From contig JAJTUP010000003.1 of assembly GCA_021399435.1 (NCBI GenBank), positions 744,001-808,000 of the forward strand: a DNA stretch of 64,000 nt. The letters are read 5' to 3'. Below, piece after piece: positions 43,743-56,766 of this stretch. Below the pieces are notes generated by a model, which ran no database searches, was not told the origin of the DNA, and was given only the letters and a program-made list of their open reading frames with translations. Made by a program: the position numbers and the translations under genes. The stretch comes from Diaporthe sp. PMI_573 (lineage: Eukaryota > Ascomycota > Sordariomycetes > Diaporthales > Diaporthaceae). Within the stretch, counting starts at the first letter, position 1, and every line of letters starts with the position of its first letter.

Positions 43743-44298
43743 GGCGGTGCTTGGGTTACTTGATTTCCTGGCTTGTGTGTGGATGATGATAAATGATGCT
43801 CGGTAGGTGCAGTAAACGAACACGATTCAAATGGGTCAGATTGCGTCACTGAGGCCGAGAATTTACGGCGTGTCAACACATGTAAGGATCTCTCAATGGG
43901 GGTGAAGCGGCCAGCTCTCGGTTCGTGGTGGAGGAAAAACAAGGGCGGGCAGGCCGGACGCGCACCGCGTCGTGGTCCGTGCACCACGGAGCTGCTGGGC
44001 CCCTTTCAACAGCTCCTACCCCCAAAGTCCCTGTTCACCTCGGTAAGTACCTAGGTACTTTGTACGTGGAATACGGCTTCAACCACCGGGGCTTACGTCT
44101 AATGCACAGGATCACAAGAGATGACCACTGTCTCAGCACTCGATCAGTAAAGTTTCAACGCCATGGTCCACTGGGTCCTGTGATTAATAAATAGACTACT
44201 GTATAGTTAGCTGCCCTACAGACAACCGATATATGTTGCACTCGGGATCGATCGATTGCGAATGTCTTTGTATATACAAATCATCCCCTCAATGGCGT
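43743..44298. other. Intergenic
   Basis: Between the start of the KEN-box gene and the stop of the YPP1-like gene, both on the minus strand. No other feature is seen. Confidence 0.55.
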
Positions 44299-47200
44299 TC
44301 ACAGGACGTATCCTCCTGTATTAACACAACCCCACCCCCTCACACCAACCCCCTCCTCGAGCTCGACGCACCACCACAGTACGTCCTTGGCCTTGTCCAG
44401 CTGCCCGCTCTCCTCATACGCCCTGGCCAGCGCGAACCACGCTTCCGAGTTGTTCCACCCGGCGCCTAGTTTCGTAAGGTTGGACAGCAGCCCGTACGCC
44501 CTGTCGCGGGAGGCAAGTCGGTCCACCTTCGGTATCGAAGCCGCCTTGTACGGCGGCTCGAGGTGGCTCTCGTAGAGCGGTGAGGTCGGGCTCCTAGGCA
44601 GGCTGCTCTGCTTCGATGGCTCTTGTTTCTGTGGCCTGAAGGCGCCGAGGCCTAGAGGTCCCGTAGGAAGGAGCTTGCGCGAGTCTGCATGCTTTCGCTC
44701 GGGGAACACCAGCTCTGATGTGCTTCGATCCGTGCCAGGCATTGCATCAGATCCGCCCACGAGCTTCAGACCTGGGAATGCTGGAGGTGGTACTGTCTTC
44801 TCGCAGTAGAGGTCCAGCAAAATATTAGATAGGCCTATGATGGCGCCGGGGTGGTCAGGGAAATGCGTGAGAGCAGCCTCAAAGTCTTTGCGTGCGGCAT
44901 CGACATCTCCCTTTTCAAGCTGGAGATGGGCATTCTGCATCGGGTCAGTACGTAACGTTTGAAGCGCCATCAAGTCCGGGCCAACTCACCTCGTTCCAGA
45001 CATCAGCCCATAGCTCCTCAATGGACTTCTGGCCGGCCCAACCAGGCTTTCTGAGTGACGAAGAGCCCGGTGACTTCTTGGCACTGTCTGTCGAGGCCTG
45101 GCCCATCTCCGACTCCATCGTTTGGACCAGTTTCTGTGCTTCATTGACAGCACCTTTGGCATCATCGTACATCTCAGCCTTGCGATAGAAGCCGGCGATC
45201 ATGAGCCAAACCTTCAACAGGATTGCACTCCTCCTCGCTTTCACCTGGTCTTTGTCGAACTGTATCACCGGCAACACTGCACCGACAGGCTCTATGCCCT
45301 CCAGTGCAATACCAGACATATCTGGGCCGGGAGGCCGGGCAGACCAGTCGGACATTTGCGAGTTCGCCCGGCTAGCGGACGAGGGCCGTGACAGTGGGTT
45401 ACGCTTGTTGGCAAATGTGAAGAAATCAGAAGCCTGCAGGCCGTCAGGTCCAGGCATGGGCGTGTAAAAGTTTTCTCCATCAACGATTGTCGCGGCATGC
45501 GGAGTCGGCCCAGTGCTCGCTGCACGCCGTCTCTGTCCTTCGCTATCTCTTTTACGCAGCGAGTGCCTCGTCGCCGACTCGCTTCGTTTCTCGTTGCTAG
45601 TCGATTTCCTGCGCGCCCGGGGACTGCCGCCGTTTTCTTGTGTGATCTGAATCGTGGGCGCTCGGCTGATGGGCTGGATGGACTGTTGTGTTTGTGGGCG
45701 TTGTTGAGTTGATTCCACATTCTCATCAGGTACCCGTGCTGTGCCGTTACTGTCTCGTCGCTCTGCGCGGCTGTTGCGATTACCAAATAAGCCGCTCCTG
45801 ATGCTTCGGAAAGTGCCTGAGGTCCTTGGCAGGACTGCCGCCTTCGGTGGTTCAAGGCTCCGCTTCGACTGCACGCTGCCAAACAGACGCGAAAACAAAG
45901 TTAACAGTTCCAGACTGGCGTTGACAGCAACTCTCGGCCCTTCAGTGACCTCGACAATCGCCAGCTGGGTCATCTTGATCTCCAGAATATTCTCCTTTTC
46001 GAAATCATCCATCTCATCAACGAGGCCTTGGCTCGCATCAGGGTCCTTCTCCGCCTCATTCAGATGGTCGCTCTTGAATTGGGCCTGGCGCCCGAAGAGC
46101 ACAACAGGGTCTCTGAACTGTTCGAAGGCGCACTCGCAGGTCCTAGCTGCCAGGATATATTCCTGCCTGGCACTAAGCAACAACGACAGTAGGTGCCAGA
46201 GTGGGATGAGCGATCTTTCACGCCAGAATGGGCCGTTGTGCAGCACCAGCATCTCGTCTCCGGGTGCTTTTGTCAGAAGAGCCGTCTTCACAAGCTCGAT
46301 AGCGGTAGTGAGTTGCCTCTGCTCGGCGAGCAGCAGTCCAAGCGCGAACACCCCCCGGACATCCGCAGAGGTGGCGAAGTCTGCCGACAGAGAGGTACGC
46401 AATGATGCTATGGCCTTCTTTTGGATATCTGCTCGGGAAGACGGGTCGAAGGTTGTGCGAGCCCATTGTGCCTGGGCCAGCCCGATGGACTGCCATGCCA
46501 AAGCAAGGACCTTGGCCGGCACACGATTACCAGTAGCCGAAGACCTGCCCCCATCTTCTCTGACAGAGGCCATCGCACCACTTGGCAGGGGCGCTTCGAT
46601 CTTTCCAATCCAGCGCTCAAGCTCCGAAGCCAGATCTTTCGCCCTATCAGCAGCCTCCCTCTCTCCGAAACGACTCAGTACCGAGATACACAAACATATC
46701 GTCTCGAGAACAGTCGCGTCGTCATCCAGGGCCTTCTCTTCGTGCCCTGTTTTCTCAACCCGAGCCCTGCCTTTCTGGGCAATGTCGAGGTACGAGTCAA
46801 ACGCCTTCAGGGCCAAGTCGAACTCTGCCACAGAAAGGTGTACCAGGAACAGGTTCCTTAGTATTGCAGTCGAATGAAATGTCTTGGTCGATGCGCGGTA
46901 CAGCATCTCGAGAGTGGACGCGCTTAGAGCCGCCTTGCCTCCCTGGCCCAGATCCCTTTCACTCCATCCACGACCGGTAAGAATGGTCCAGTTCCGCATG
47001 AACATCTCTACAAAAAGCTCAACCTCTTCCCTATCCTCATCGGCCTTTGGGAAGGTCGTTTCGTTGAGTAAGAGGGCCTCGAATGCTGACTCTGCCCTCT
47101 TCAACTCAACTAGGAGTTGAGCCCTTGCAGATGGCTCGGTTTGCGCAGGAAACATGTGTTTCGTAGGGTATGCAAGGTCCTCCTGTAGGATTGTCGACAA

Positions 47201-48001
47201 CGCCTCGTAATATTCGAACCATATACGGCGTCGGGGAACGGATCCTTTGAAGCCGAAGCCACCAGCCAAAGTTGGCCCTTTCGACGCATCCCACCACCTC
47301 GCCCAGGACCGGAAGCTCGCCAGTGAATTATCGTCCTCCAGTGAGACGTCCCCTTTGCCACGACACCCGTTGGACAGCATACAGTATTCCGTCAGGAACA
47401 GCTCAGACCAATACCGCAGCTCTTTCTTGGCCGTCTGGCTGCTCCAAGAGAAGGAGCTCGAGGGGATGGCAGCCTCGAACACGGCGAGGGCGTCAACCTC
47501 CTTTTCATTGCGCGCCAGGCAATTGGCCCGCAAGTAAGCGGACTTCAACATGCAGACCCTCGTCCATTCTGAGATGTTTTCCAAGCTCTCCACCTGGTTC
47601 TCTTCGAGGCCCTCGGGCAGGCGGACGAAGGCTAGGTTATATTCCCCAACAACCCAGTGCAGCCACCCGACACAGACCTGGGCCTGGAACCTGTCCTCAG
47701 CGTATGTGTGCTCTTCGTCGATGAGAGTCAAGAGCTTGGGCAGCTCGGCTGCCACCCCGATCTCCGTGGCGGGGACATCGTCAGAGCCCGCGGTGGCAGG
47801 GCGTGCGGCAGAAGGCCTCTGGGACTTGGTGGACTTGACGATGCCGTACTCGATTTCGGCGGTCAGGGCGAGACAGGCGCGGGCGGGCGCATGCTTGCGC
47901 ACCTTGCGGACAAGCTCTGGGACAGCCTCCCAGTCACCGTCGCATCGTGCGTTGTCAAGCTGGTCCAGGTAGTTTCTCCCCTTTGTGGGATTGGGAGCCA
48001 T
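44299..48001 (-). CDS. YPP1/TTC7-like TPR protein (filamentation protein)
   Basis: Exons 44990-48001 and 44299-44934 join in frame (intron 44935-44989, 55 nt) to 1215 residues. The N-terminus begins M-A-P-N-P-T-K-G-R-N-Y-L-D-Q-L-D-N-A-R and is followed by many helical repeats of TPR type, including Y-N-L-A-F-V-R-L and A-Y-L-R-A-N-C-L-A near the N-terminus and A-W-F-A-L-A-R-A-Y-E-E-S-G-Q-L-D-K-A at the C-terminus. A disordered Ser/Arg-rich linker occupies about residues 730-880. This matches fungal 'filamentation' proteins related to yeast Ypp1 and animal TTC7. Ypp1/TTC7 scaffolds phosphatidylinositol 4-kinase Stt4 with Efr3 at the plasma membrane, controlling PI4P supply. Assignment rests on overall architecture and start sequence, so the partner role is inferred. 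Confidence 0.8.
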
Positions 48002-48862
48002 TGTGCCTCTGGCTCGACGATGAGCACTAGAGAGGCCCAGGGGATCGGATGGTTCTCGATGGGTCGTACGTCGGTTGGGAGGGCAATCGCTCGGCAGTTG
48101 GATAGTAATATGTGATGACGAGCTGCTTCGGGTTGGGCACTGTCATTGGGAAAGGAGCGCGTGCGGTACGTGCGATGCGGCGATGGTGGTCAATTAAGCA
48201 AGCTGGGGCAGCAGCAGGGGGCCTCCACTGGAGCCACAGAGTGGGATCAGCCGTGGAATTGGATCGTCTAAAGATGGAAACCGTGATTGGGGTCGGAATG
48301 TGGTGTCAAGTGGGAATGCGCTTTCATCAGCATTAGCATTGGCATCGGCGTCGGCATCAGCAGCCGCAGCGCAACCCACGATGTTCACAAGGTCGCAGTG
48401 CAACCAGGTCAAGCACATCCAACGCCGCAATAAACCAGCTCGACGGGAACGAGATGACACCTGCAGGGGAAGCTTCGCAGGGTCCTGCCTGCCGAGTATC
48501 CGCCTGGAAACGGTAGCCCCACACTGAAGATTGTCTGCATGACCCCTGTACACAGTACCCGGTACAGGGTGACGGGAATGCCTGTTGTTTTCTCTAACCC
48601 AAATTGGGTTTTTTTTCATGAAGCTTGTGAGACGAGAGCGAAGGCCTCAACCTCAAGTCCCAAGGTCACCGTCGTATTGCGTCGCACTCGTTTCGCATGT
48701 GACCGGATAAGAATTGCGGACGTAACCCTCTCATATTTTCACTTATTCATTTCTGTTCGAGACGTCGACTGTCGCGAGCAGCATCGTACAGCCCTCCACG
48801 GTTGAGGTTCGATATCAAAAAGTCTCGTATACTGTTGGTCAGCAATATCAGGCCTATACGAA
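48002..48862. other. Divergent promoter region
   Basis: Upstream region shared by the YPP1-like gene (-) and RIX1 (+). It includes a short GCATCG/GCATTG-type simple repeat near 48325-48362. No other gene is supported. Confidence 0.55.
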
Positions 48863-51257
48863 ATGAGCATGTCACTCCCTCCAGATCTTCAAGTCCTCTG
48901 CCGACGTCTGGCCTCCACAGAGCCTGACGACCTTCCGCGCCTCTGTCCGTCTCTGATAAAACAAATCCAGCGCTGTGGAGGAGTGCTCTCGCAGCCTTCA
49001 GACCAAAAGCCCAAAGAAGGATCCTCAGAATCCGCCGTCCTCGTACACAAGTTGAGGACACAGATCACAACACTACTGAACAATGGCAGAAGCCTGTCAG
49101 GGCGCTTTTCTGCCGCGATTCTAATCAAAGGCATTATCGATGCTGGTGGTTGGGAATGCCTTCGAACATCAGAGCCGTGGGTCCGAGGACTGCTCTCTAT
49201 ACTACAGGTACGTTGTGAGAAGCTCAAAATGAGAATCCTTTACGGCCACTAACATAACCTAGAAAAATGACCCATACCAGTCAAAAGAGATTGCAGTCAT
49301 CACTCTGACGAGGATATACACGTTACTGCACGAGTATCAAGCCCTGGTCAGGGAGATAGCAACTCCCACCCTCCGTGACTTTGTCACTGCGTGTCTGCAA
49401 ATTCTCAAGTCTCCAGCGTCCTCCAAAGCCGGGCAACCACCAGTACGACTGGTGGAGACCATAGCCAACGCTCTCTGCGCCATCACACCCCTTTACCCTA
49501 CGACTCTGCGCCCATTTAGCGCCCAAACAAAGACTGCTTTTAGAGTGTACCTGGCTCCTACCGCATCAGACAAGCTGGCCGTCCCTCAAACCCTTCGGGT
49601 TGCGTCCCGGCAACTTCTTGTCCTGCAACACCACACCACTCCGAAGAATGGGAACGCAGACGAGTGGATCAAGACCGTCGCAGGTTTCCTGAACACCAGC
49701 CACGCAACCGCAGACCAGGTATTCCGTGCTGTCCAGGAATCATGGGAATCGAACAGTGGCTACACCCGGAAAGCCGTCGACTACGACGAGGAGCCGCAAG
49801 GTGGCAGTGATTCCGCGGATGATCTTCCTCCGTGGACTGGTGTAACCAGTGGAGCGGAACGGCTTATAGGGCTCTTGGAGACTAGTGCGGAGACATTGAG
49901 GTGCCCCACCAAGACACCTGTTGCAATGCCCGTCTCCTCGTTCCTCGACTTGACAGCGCGAACTTCCATGGTGCTGCGCCCTAAGAAGGGCTCGCGGGGA
50001 CAAGACGAAACCCAGCTCAACTCGGCCATTGGTAGAGAAGAAAAGAACGAACTATGGAGTGCCCTTCCGGATGTCCACATTGCCACCATTGATCTCCTCA
50101 CAGCCCTGGTACAAAGACTGGGAGACGGGACCGTGCCCATCGCGGCAGACGTTCTTCTCCAGGCTGTGCGAATCATCGACGCGGGCCAGGATATCCCACT
50201 GGTCCGAGAGCGAGGCAATGTACTCCTCAGACTGCTGCTTCTCGCCTACGGGCCCACCATGCCAAAGTTCAGCGTCAACTCCCTCGACCGCATCGTCCAA
50301 GGCAGCTGTCGGGACCTGCTCTTGGCGTCAGGCCACGCCGTGTCTAAGCCGCCCGGAGGAAACGACGCCCAGAAGCAGGCCGGCAACAGCAAGCCAGCAC
50401 CGACAAAGGCATCCACCAACGCCGACGCCTATCTCAGCACGCAAGACAAGGCAAACAGTACCGCCTCCGACCTGTCTGTGGCCCACATCGAAGCAGCGTC
50501 GGCGCTGCTCGAGACGCTGCTGTCTCACCTGCCCCAGCAGCACCTGAAACAGAGCCTGCGGGCACTGATCGACCGCACGGCGGTCCTCTCGCACAACCGG
50601 GACGCCATGGTCTCCAGCGTCCTGAACCCGTACAGGACGCACACGGGCAAGGCGCTGGCGAGCGTGTTCCCGTTCCTGGCGAGGGACTTCCCGCGCGACC
50701 AGGCCGTGGAGGTGCTGAGGTCCAACCTGCGCGCTCTGCCCCGGCCCTCGGTCGTCGATGCCGAGGGCGCAGATGACGAGGCTATACTTGCGCAACTCCA
50801 GGGTGAGGACGGGGGTCAGATGGACGTGGACGATGCGGCGGCGGGTGAGAACCAAGGTTGGGAGAATGGCTGGACTGGTGGCAAGGCCGAGGACGAGGAG
50901 ATGGCCGACGCTGCGCCTGCTCCGCCCGCAGGTTTCGGCCTGAGCTCCAACACCGGAGCATCACTCGTCACTACGACTGAGACCACCACGGTGGTATCCG
51001 AGACCGCCCCTGGCGGATCCAAGCAGACAGTCATGCTCTCGTCTACGCTGAAACGCAAGAGCGAGGAGTTGGATGGGCCACCCGCGAAGCGTGTCGATAA
51101 GGGCAAGGCGCCTGAAGTGTTTGGCGGGCCAGCTGGCATCGAGGCAAAGATGGATGTTGACGAAGGTGGGGGTGAGAGCGACAGCGACAGTGATGGTAGT
51201 GTGCATCTGAATGCAGCCCTGGATGACGAGTCAGATGACGAGTCAGATGACGAGTAG
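48863..51257 (+). CDS. RIX1: Pre-rRNA processing protein RIX1
   Basis: Exons 48863-49207 and 49263-51257 join in frame to 779 residues (yeast Rix1: 763). The N-terminal half is an all-helical armadillo-like RIX1/PELP1 domain, with R-F-S-A-A-I-L-I-K-G-I-I-D-A-G-G-W-E-C-L and L-L-S-I-L-Q across the junction, both typical of the family. The C-terminal part is disordered and ends in a tandem D-E-S-D-D-E acidic tail encoded by a direct repeat. Rix1 forms the Rix1-Ipi1-Ipi3 complex on pre-60S particles, recruits the Rea1 ATPase for ITS2 processing and Rsa4 removal, and acts in the nucleoplasm. NIP7, another 60S factor, is encoded 16 kb away. Confidence 0.92.
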
Positions 51258-51729
51258 GAAGAGTAGGTCAGAATTGAGATTGTTAAAAGGGCGACATGTC
51301 TGGTAGCAACAGTTGTCTTCCTGTTTAAGGGAAATAATCTGCTCTTGCAGCATTCTTTCAAGGGCTGATCACCATAGAAAAAAAAGGGGACATTGCCCTG
51401 TCCAACACTCCTAGAAGCCCGTATCATAAGGGCGATATTGTATGTCATCAAAAATGAAAATGCACTTTCAGCATCGAGAATCAGGGGGTATACAAAGGTC
51501 TGGCAATATCTCGCCAGATTAGGCTGACGGGGTTCTGTTTCGAGAAAACCAGCCAACCAATCCATAGCCAAACCAACAACGGCCCGTCTATGTGTGCCCA
51601 CCAGCAGACCTGCATCCTATTTCCAAGCCGTGCTGGGGTGTCCCAACGCCATAACAAATGCACGCAAACCCTGATACCCCCTCCTTTCCGAATAAGGAGG
51701 GCAGGCAGCCGGGGGGGGGGAGGATCTAG
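51258..51729. other. Intergenic, convergent 3' ends
   Basis: Between the stops of RIX1 (+) and the WW-domain gene (-). A G9 run at 51711-51719 is the only notable tract. Confidence 0.6.
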
Positions 51730-52644
51730 TTAGTCCCTCAGCCACGCCCTCCTCTTCTCCTCCTTCCTGGCCTTCCTCTTCTCCTTCCACTGCGCCAGCT
51801 CCTGCTTGGTGGGCTGCTTGCCCCTCCTCTCGGCCTTGAGGCTGCGCCCGTCGTGCGAGTTGGCCGCGCGGTCGACGTCAAAGTACGCGTTCATCTGCCG
51901 GTGCGACTTGGCCGCGTCTGAGAAGTGGTCCGGGTTCAGGTCCGCCGCCTGGGACCGGCCCGTCCGGCTGTTGAACGCCGCCGACTGCGCGTAGGCGTCC
52001 GAGCCCTCCAGCGCCATCTCTCCTCCACCTGCTGCTGCCGCTGCGGCCGCGTATTGTGCCGCGGTGGTGTCCTCGTCCGCCGCGTCGGCTTGTTTGTAGG
52101 CTTGTGCGTATGGCGCGTTCGGGTCCCAGGACCCGTGGATCGCGGGGTTGTACCCTCCTGCTACGGAGGAGGGCTGTGATATTGTTGCTGCCGCAGCTGT
52201 GGAGGAGGATGACGGTTCGGCGGAGCCCGTCGCGGTCTGTACCCTTGGGTTTTCCCATTGTGACAGGCCCGTAAATCTGTTGAAGAAGTACCACGCCTGC
52301 CTCGTGGCGTCCCACATCGCATCCCAGCCATCATCTTCCTGAGGGGGTGCCTCGTTCGGTAGCGGAGGCGCGTCCCCGTCGCCTGCACCGCTTCTAGCTT
52401 GCTTGTGTGTAGAACTTTGGCCTGGAAGCGGCTCGTCTGGTAATGGTGGTGCGTCGCTGTTTTCTGCAGCCGAGTTTGATCCTCGCGGTGGTGTGTCGTC
52501 CAAGTCGTTTGTGCCGTGGCTTTTGCCTTCGGGGCTATCGTCTTCGCTGGCCTCTCCTTCTTCTGAGTGCGCGTCAGACTGGGGTGCCGCTGCCACGGGC
52601 GCCACCTCGCCCTTGGCGGTGGCCGTCTCGCTGTCCGAAGGCAT
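51730..52644 (-). CDS. WW-domain protein
   Basis: A single exon encodes 304 residues. After an acidic, Pro-rich N-terminus containing two A-P-P-L-P-x-E-x-P motifs (possible WW or SH3 ligands), a WW domain lies at about residues 105-130: D-G-W-D-A-M-W-D-A-T...W-Y-F-F-N-R-F-T-G-L-S-Q-W-E-N-P. The middle is Ala/Ser/Gln-rich. The C-terminus has N-A-Y-F-D-V-D and a very basic helical tail (K-E-K-R-K-A-R-K-E-E-K-R-R). WW domains bind Pro-rich ligands. Similar fungal proteins are annotated only as WW-domain proteins; the basic tail and composition would suit an mRNA-processing or nuclear role, which is inference. Confidence 0.85.
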   Translation of the reverse strand: MPSDSETATAKGEVAPVAAAPQSDAHSEEGEASEDDSPEGKSHGTNDLDDTPPRGSNSAAENSDAPPLPDEPLPGQSSTHKQARSGAGDGDAPPLPNEAPPQEDDGWDAMWDATRQAWYFFNRFTGLSQWENPRVQTATGSAEPSSSSTAAAATISQPSSVAGGYNPAIHGSWDPNAPYAQAYKQADAADEDTTAAQYAAAAAAAGGGEMALEGSDAYAQSAAFNSRTGRSQAADLNPDHFSDAAKSHRQMNAYFDVDRAANSHDGRSLKAERRGKQPTKQELAQWKEKRKARKEEKRRAWLRD

Positions 52645-55373
52645 TGGAGACGAGACTCAGCGTCGGGCCGCGTAGATGGCAAGATATGGGAGTCAAGGTT
52701 TGATTATTGGTGCTTGCTGGCTGATGTTAGTGTGAATATCAGGACCAGCCTGGGTATTTACGTGCATCATTGGGTGTAACAGCTTGGGGGGTTGTGGGTT
52801 GAGGAGAAAAGTTGGCGACGTCAGGGCCGAGGCTGCGGTATTGAAATAGTCCAGGTACGGGCGGCAGGGCTGCAGGCCATGGATTGCGGGAGCACGGTCC
52901 CTTGAGAATGACTCGACCCAATCAAGCCGAGGCGGCGTGGGGAAAGGGTGGGTGACAGCTCCAGCCCTGTCAACTGGTGTCGGTGAGCTTTGGGTCGAGG
53001 CTTGACATGAACGCCGGGCTAGGATCAGTTCTCGACTGTCACTGGTGCTGTCTGGATGTCATTTTGGCCCGCCTGTTCATCCGTCTGATTCAACTACAGA
53101 TCATGCGTAATTGGCGGAGGTGAAGCCCCCTGATCAATCGATAAGAAGGAAATTCGATTCAAATCCGACAAGGTGTTGAGATGTCTTTGGGCTGTGCCCT
53201 CTTTGTAGGTGGAGGGCTCGAATGCTTATTCTCCGGTTTGTAAAGGTGTCTTTCCATTCCACCCTGACCCATCAAGACCGAGCTTCTTTTCCAAAGCTCT
53301 TGTCAGGCCGCATTTGTTCCTCAAACTGCAAAATTACATTGCCTTAATTACGTACTGAATTGGCGACCTGGAAGAAGTGTGGCCTTTTGAAGGTAGAACA
53401 AAACCATACATCAAAATGATTTCAGTTTCGTACATGGTAGATGACTCGACGTCAACGAGAACATCATTCAAGACCAGCTCGATCCGGAGCTGCTCAGGCC
53501 TCAACACGTCTCGGAATATGTAGATTGTGAGACAGTGTCTAGAATTACCGGTCAATTACTGTGCACTGGCACAGCCTTAACACAGGTGCATCTCCTCGAA
53601 TGCTCTTCTTGCCAGCCCAAACATGAGCCACGACTGGTCTTTATAGGATACTGTAGAGAAACTGAGAGAATAATTGCCCTGACCATATCCCCCGGATTTA
53701 TTTTACGAGGTCGAACTGCCTGGTCGACAACCACCAAGCGGTGGACCTTTCGCTCGTTGTACTTGGCGATGCATGTGCTCCCCTTCCTGTCCGTCTAGGT
53801 CTTTGAAGTCTCCCTGTATTCTGTAGTGATCCTGTAGGTACCCACCTATCCAAGTAAAAGGCACAGCACATGATAAAACATGGTGTCTTTGGTGAGATCG
53901 GAGTGATGTTTGTGGAGGGCTGCAAGATTACTGCATTCACGCCCGTGAGTGAGCGGGCGGGCCATGGACAGTTCAGGGGCCAGCCAATGTAGTCACTGTG
54001 GCCCGGAAAAGTATGTGGAAGAAGCTGTCTTTATTGTATGAGAGACCGCCCGCCAGTCTGTCACTTTGTCAATCCAGTTGGGCCTTGTCATTACATTCGA
54101 AGTGGTCAGGGAGTGAGGGTGGGTAAATGTTTTAATCAACATGGAAGCCTGCTTGTTCGAAATATAAAATGGCCTTTCCGCAGCAGTGATTTGGAGTGAG
54201 GTGCCGGAAAGACATAGACTGGTGGTGGCTGGGCTGTTGTCATGCATGACTCCAAGCACCGTCATAGGTGGCCATGCCGGCAGCCTGGTGAGACGGAATA
54301 TGGTTTCCAGCTAAGGATAGAGTTTGACACGGAACAGCCTACTGGCATTTGAGGATCGGCATGGTAAAGACCCAAGCTGAGGGAGGGGCATGTGCAGGAC
54401 GGTGATTGCAAGGCTGACGAAAATGATGTACCACGGGAGAGAGGATGACACAAATCAGAGAGCTTGCCAATATAATATGGAATTGTTGAAGAGTACAGGC
54501 CAGAGGGATCCGAAAGGTCTGCAAGATACGTCCTCAATCACCTGCTACTAGGTGAGCAGGGCATATAGCGTATCCCATTCGGGACTATTCTACCCAAGGC
54601 TGCCCCATTATGCCACCACATGTTAGTTCTTGTAGGCCTGCTAACATATAGAAGAAATAATACGGAAGATTTCACGTGAGAGTGATTCACCTACCCCATA
54701 CAAGGTTGAAATGGAGTCGAGGCTGCCAGGGGTTTAATGAGTAGCAGGGATCAGCAGTTCGTCCAGAGCTGTGGCCGCCCCGACGGCCCTTGTCATCCCC
54801 CAATTATGAGGTCAGCGGCCCCACGGTTTGTTGGCAAACTGCTAACCAGCCCATTCTCGGACAGCCGTTGGGGCCAACGGTCACGTTCGCATCATCCACC
54901 GCGACAGGTAGCCATTGCTGTAGTTAGTGCCGGGGCCTTGAGAAGCCCATCGTCTTACCTTCCTCTTCTCGCCAACCAGCCAGCCAGCCCGCGATCATAA
55001 CTACCTAGTCCTCCCCTACCTACTTTGCTACCAAGTGCCACCTGCCACTGCCCCGTCTCCATTCCTGCCCCAAAGGAACAAGGAAGAAGGTAAGCCCAGC
55101 CTGCTAGACGTCGACACCCTAAGCCTCGAGCCTCGACCAGGTCCGCTACTGGCACGTCTGTGTCCGCGCCTGCACCTTGGGAGTGCCTGAGTGCCTGGGT
55201 GCCTGCCTGTCTGCTCCTCTGGTTCTGGCGAACCGCTCTCCGCTGCCTTGAACAATCAATTCTGTGACCTCAGCGAGTAGAGACGAGCATCCACTTGTGC
55301 ACCAGTACCCTTACTACTTACAAGGACTCTTGACGCACCGCTCCATTGTACAGACGAGCCGCCACCGGAAGCC
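52645..55373. other. Long intergenic region, no supported gene
   Basis: This 2.7 kb is A/T-richer than neighbouring genes and holds only short frames without domain or splice signal. The last 400 nt form the C/T-rich leader of the Yippee gene. If it hides a non-coding RNA, nothing in the sequence shows it. Confidence 0.5.
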
Positions 55374-55781
55374 ATGGGTCTCAGGTACAATACTTATCTC
55401 AACGGCAACAAGATCTACGGCTGCCACAACTGCAAGGCCCATCTTGCCGATCACGATGACATCCTCAGCCGGGTAAGTCTAGCGCACCAAGGAGGCATAG
55501 CCGAGGTTGAGCAGAGACAGACCAGCTGACCTTGCATCCCCAACCAGAACTTCCGCGGCCAACACGGTAAGGCCTACCTCTTCAACAATGTCGTCAACGT
55601 CGACAGCTCCGAACCCAACGAGCGTAACATGACCACGGGCCGACACGTCGTGCGGGACATCAACTGCCGCGGCTGCAACACCTGCGTCGGGTGGAAGTAC
55701 GACAAGGCGTACGAGTCGAGCGAGAAGTACAAGGAGGGCAAGTTCATCCTCGAGGCGGAGCTGCTGTGCATCGTCAGCTAG
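55374..55781 (+). CDS. Yippee family zinc-binding protein
   Basis: Exons 55374-55472 and 55548-55781 join in frame to 110 residues, the family length. The start M-G-L-R-Y-N-T-Y-L-N-G is followed by C-H-N-C (residues 17-20), then F-R-G-Q-H-G-K-A-Y-L-F and a second pair in C-R-G-C-N-T-C-V-G-W-K-Y. These two C-x2-C pairs bind one zinc ion. The domain is related to the cereblon/Mis18 fold. Yippee proteins are small conserved nuclear or cytoplasmic proteins; in yeast Moh1 is linked to stationary-phase survival, and in rice blast a homologue affects virulence. The biochemical role is not established. A 5' leader rich in CAG/CCT tracts precedes the start. Confidence 0.95.
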
Positions 55782-56766
55782 TTGCCCGAGCAGCCCGTCA
55801 TTCGCAGGCGCGTATCGCGGAGCAGGTTCTACATGACACTCGACGAGATGATGTCTGCGAGTAGGGAACGGCTTGGCTAGCTGTGGCCGGCGGGCAGTCA
55901 TATTCATTTGCATAGATGGGGTTTCTGGCGTTCTTGGGACGGGTTGGGCAACCAGGCACCAGGATGGTCGGGACGGCGAACAGGCTTGGATGGGATCAGA
56001 GCAATTGGTTTTTTTATTCATTTAGTTTTTCCTTTCTCTTGACCGTAAACGCGGGAGCCACGAGCGACGGCTTCGCCTGAGCAGCCGCAGCAATCATCAT
56101 CATCGCTCTACGAATCGCCCACTGTTCTGCACTCTATGCTCGTGCCGGGCTTGTTACCGTAGCCCTTGCCCGCAGAACCGGCAACTCGCGCGAGTCTCTC
56201 TTTCACAAGCTTTTCACGAGCGATGGAACCTTGACATGACTGCAGATATAGTTCCTGGTTCTCAGCTGACCGATATTCGCTCGTCATGGGGCGAGTCAGC
56301 CGTCTGCTGTCTAAGTGCAAGCCAGAAGGGCACGCGGACAACCCGCGGGCAACCCTTCCAGGTACTTAGGCACCCGCCTGCTGCCCGCAGCTCCTTATCA
56401 GAACGGCCGTTCCGTCCTCGGTACCTTCCCCATCACAAAGACCGGGCTGCACCGTCGACCTTACGAGATTGGGCCATGAATAGACATTGAACTTTCTTTC
56501 TTTTTTCTTGATTGAGGAGCTTCTAGAAGGGCCATACTTGTATCAGGCGGGTTGCTGCTGCTTCTACGGCTGCCTGGTTTCAGCCATATCTCGCTTGTGC
56601 CTGATAAGGAACGTCCGCGAAACGTCACAGGACCACTCTCGGGAGACCACCTCGGCTGACGACGCCAATACTCCTACAACGTACAACAACACAGCTCACG
56701 TCCCCCATACTCTCACAGCACACCGCAGCCCAACCAGCGGTGCAGCTACAAGGCGACCGATCCAAA
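55782..56766. other. Intergenic
   Basis: Tandem intergenic stretch between the Yippee gene and the transporter gene. No feature is supported. Confidence 0.55.
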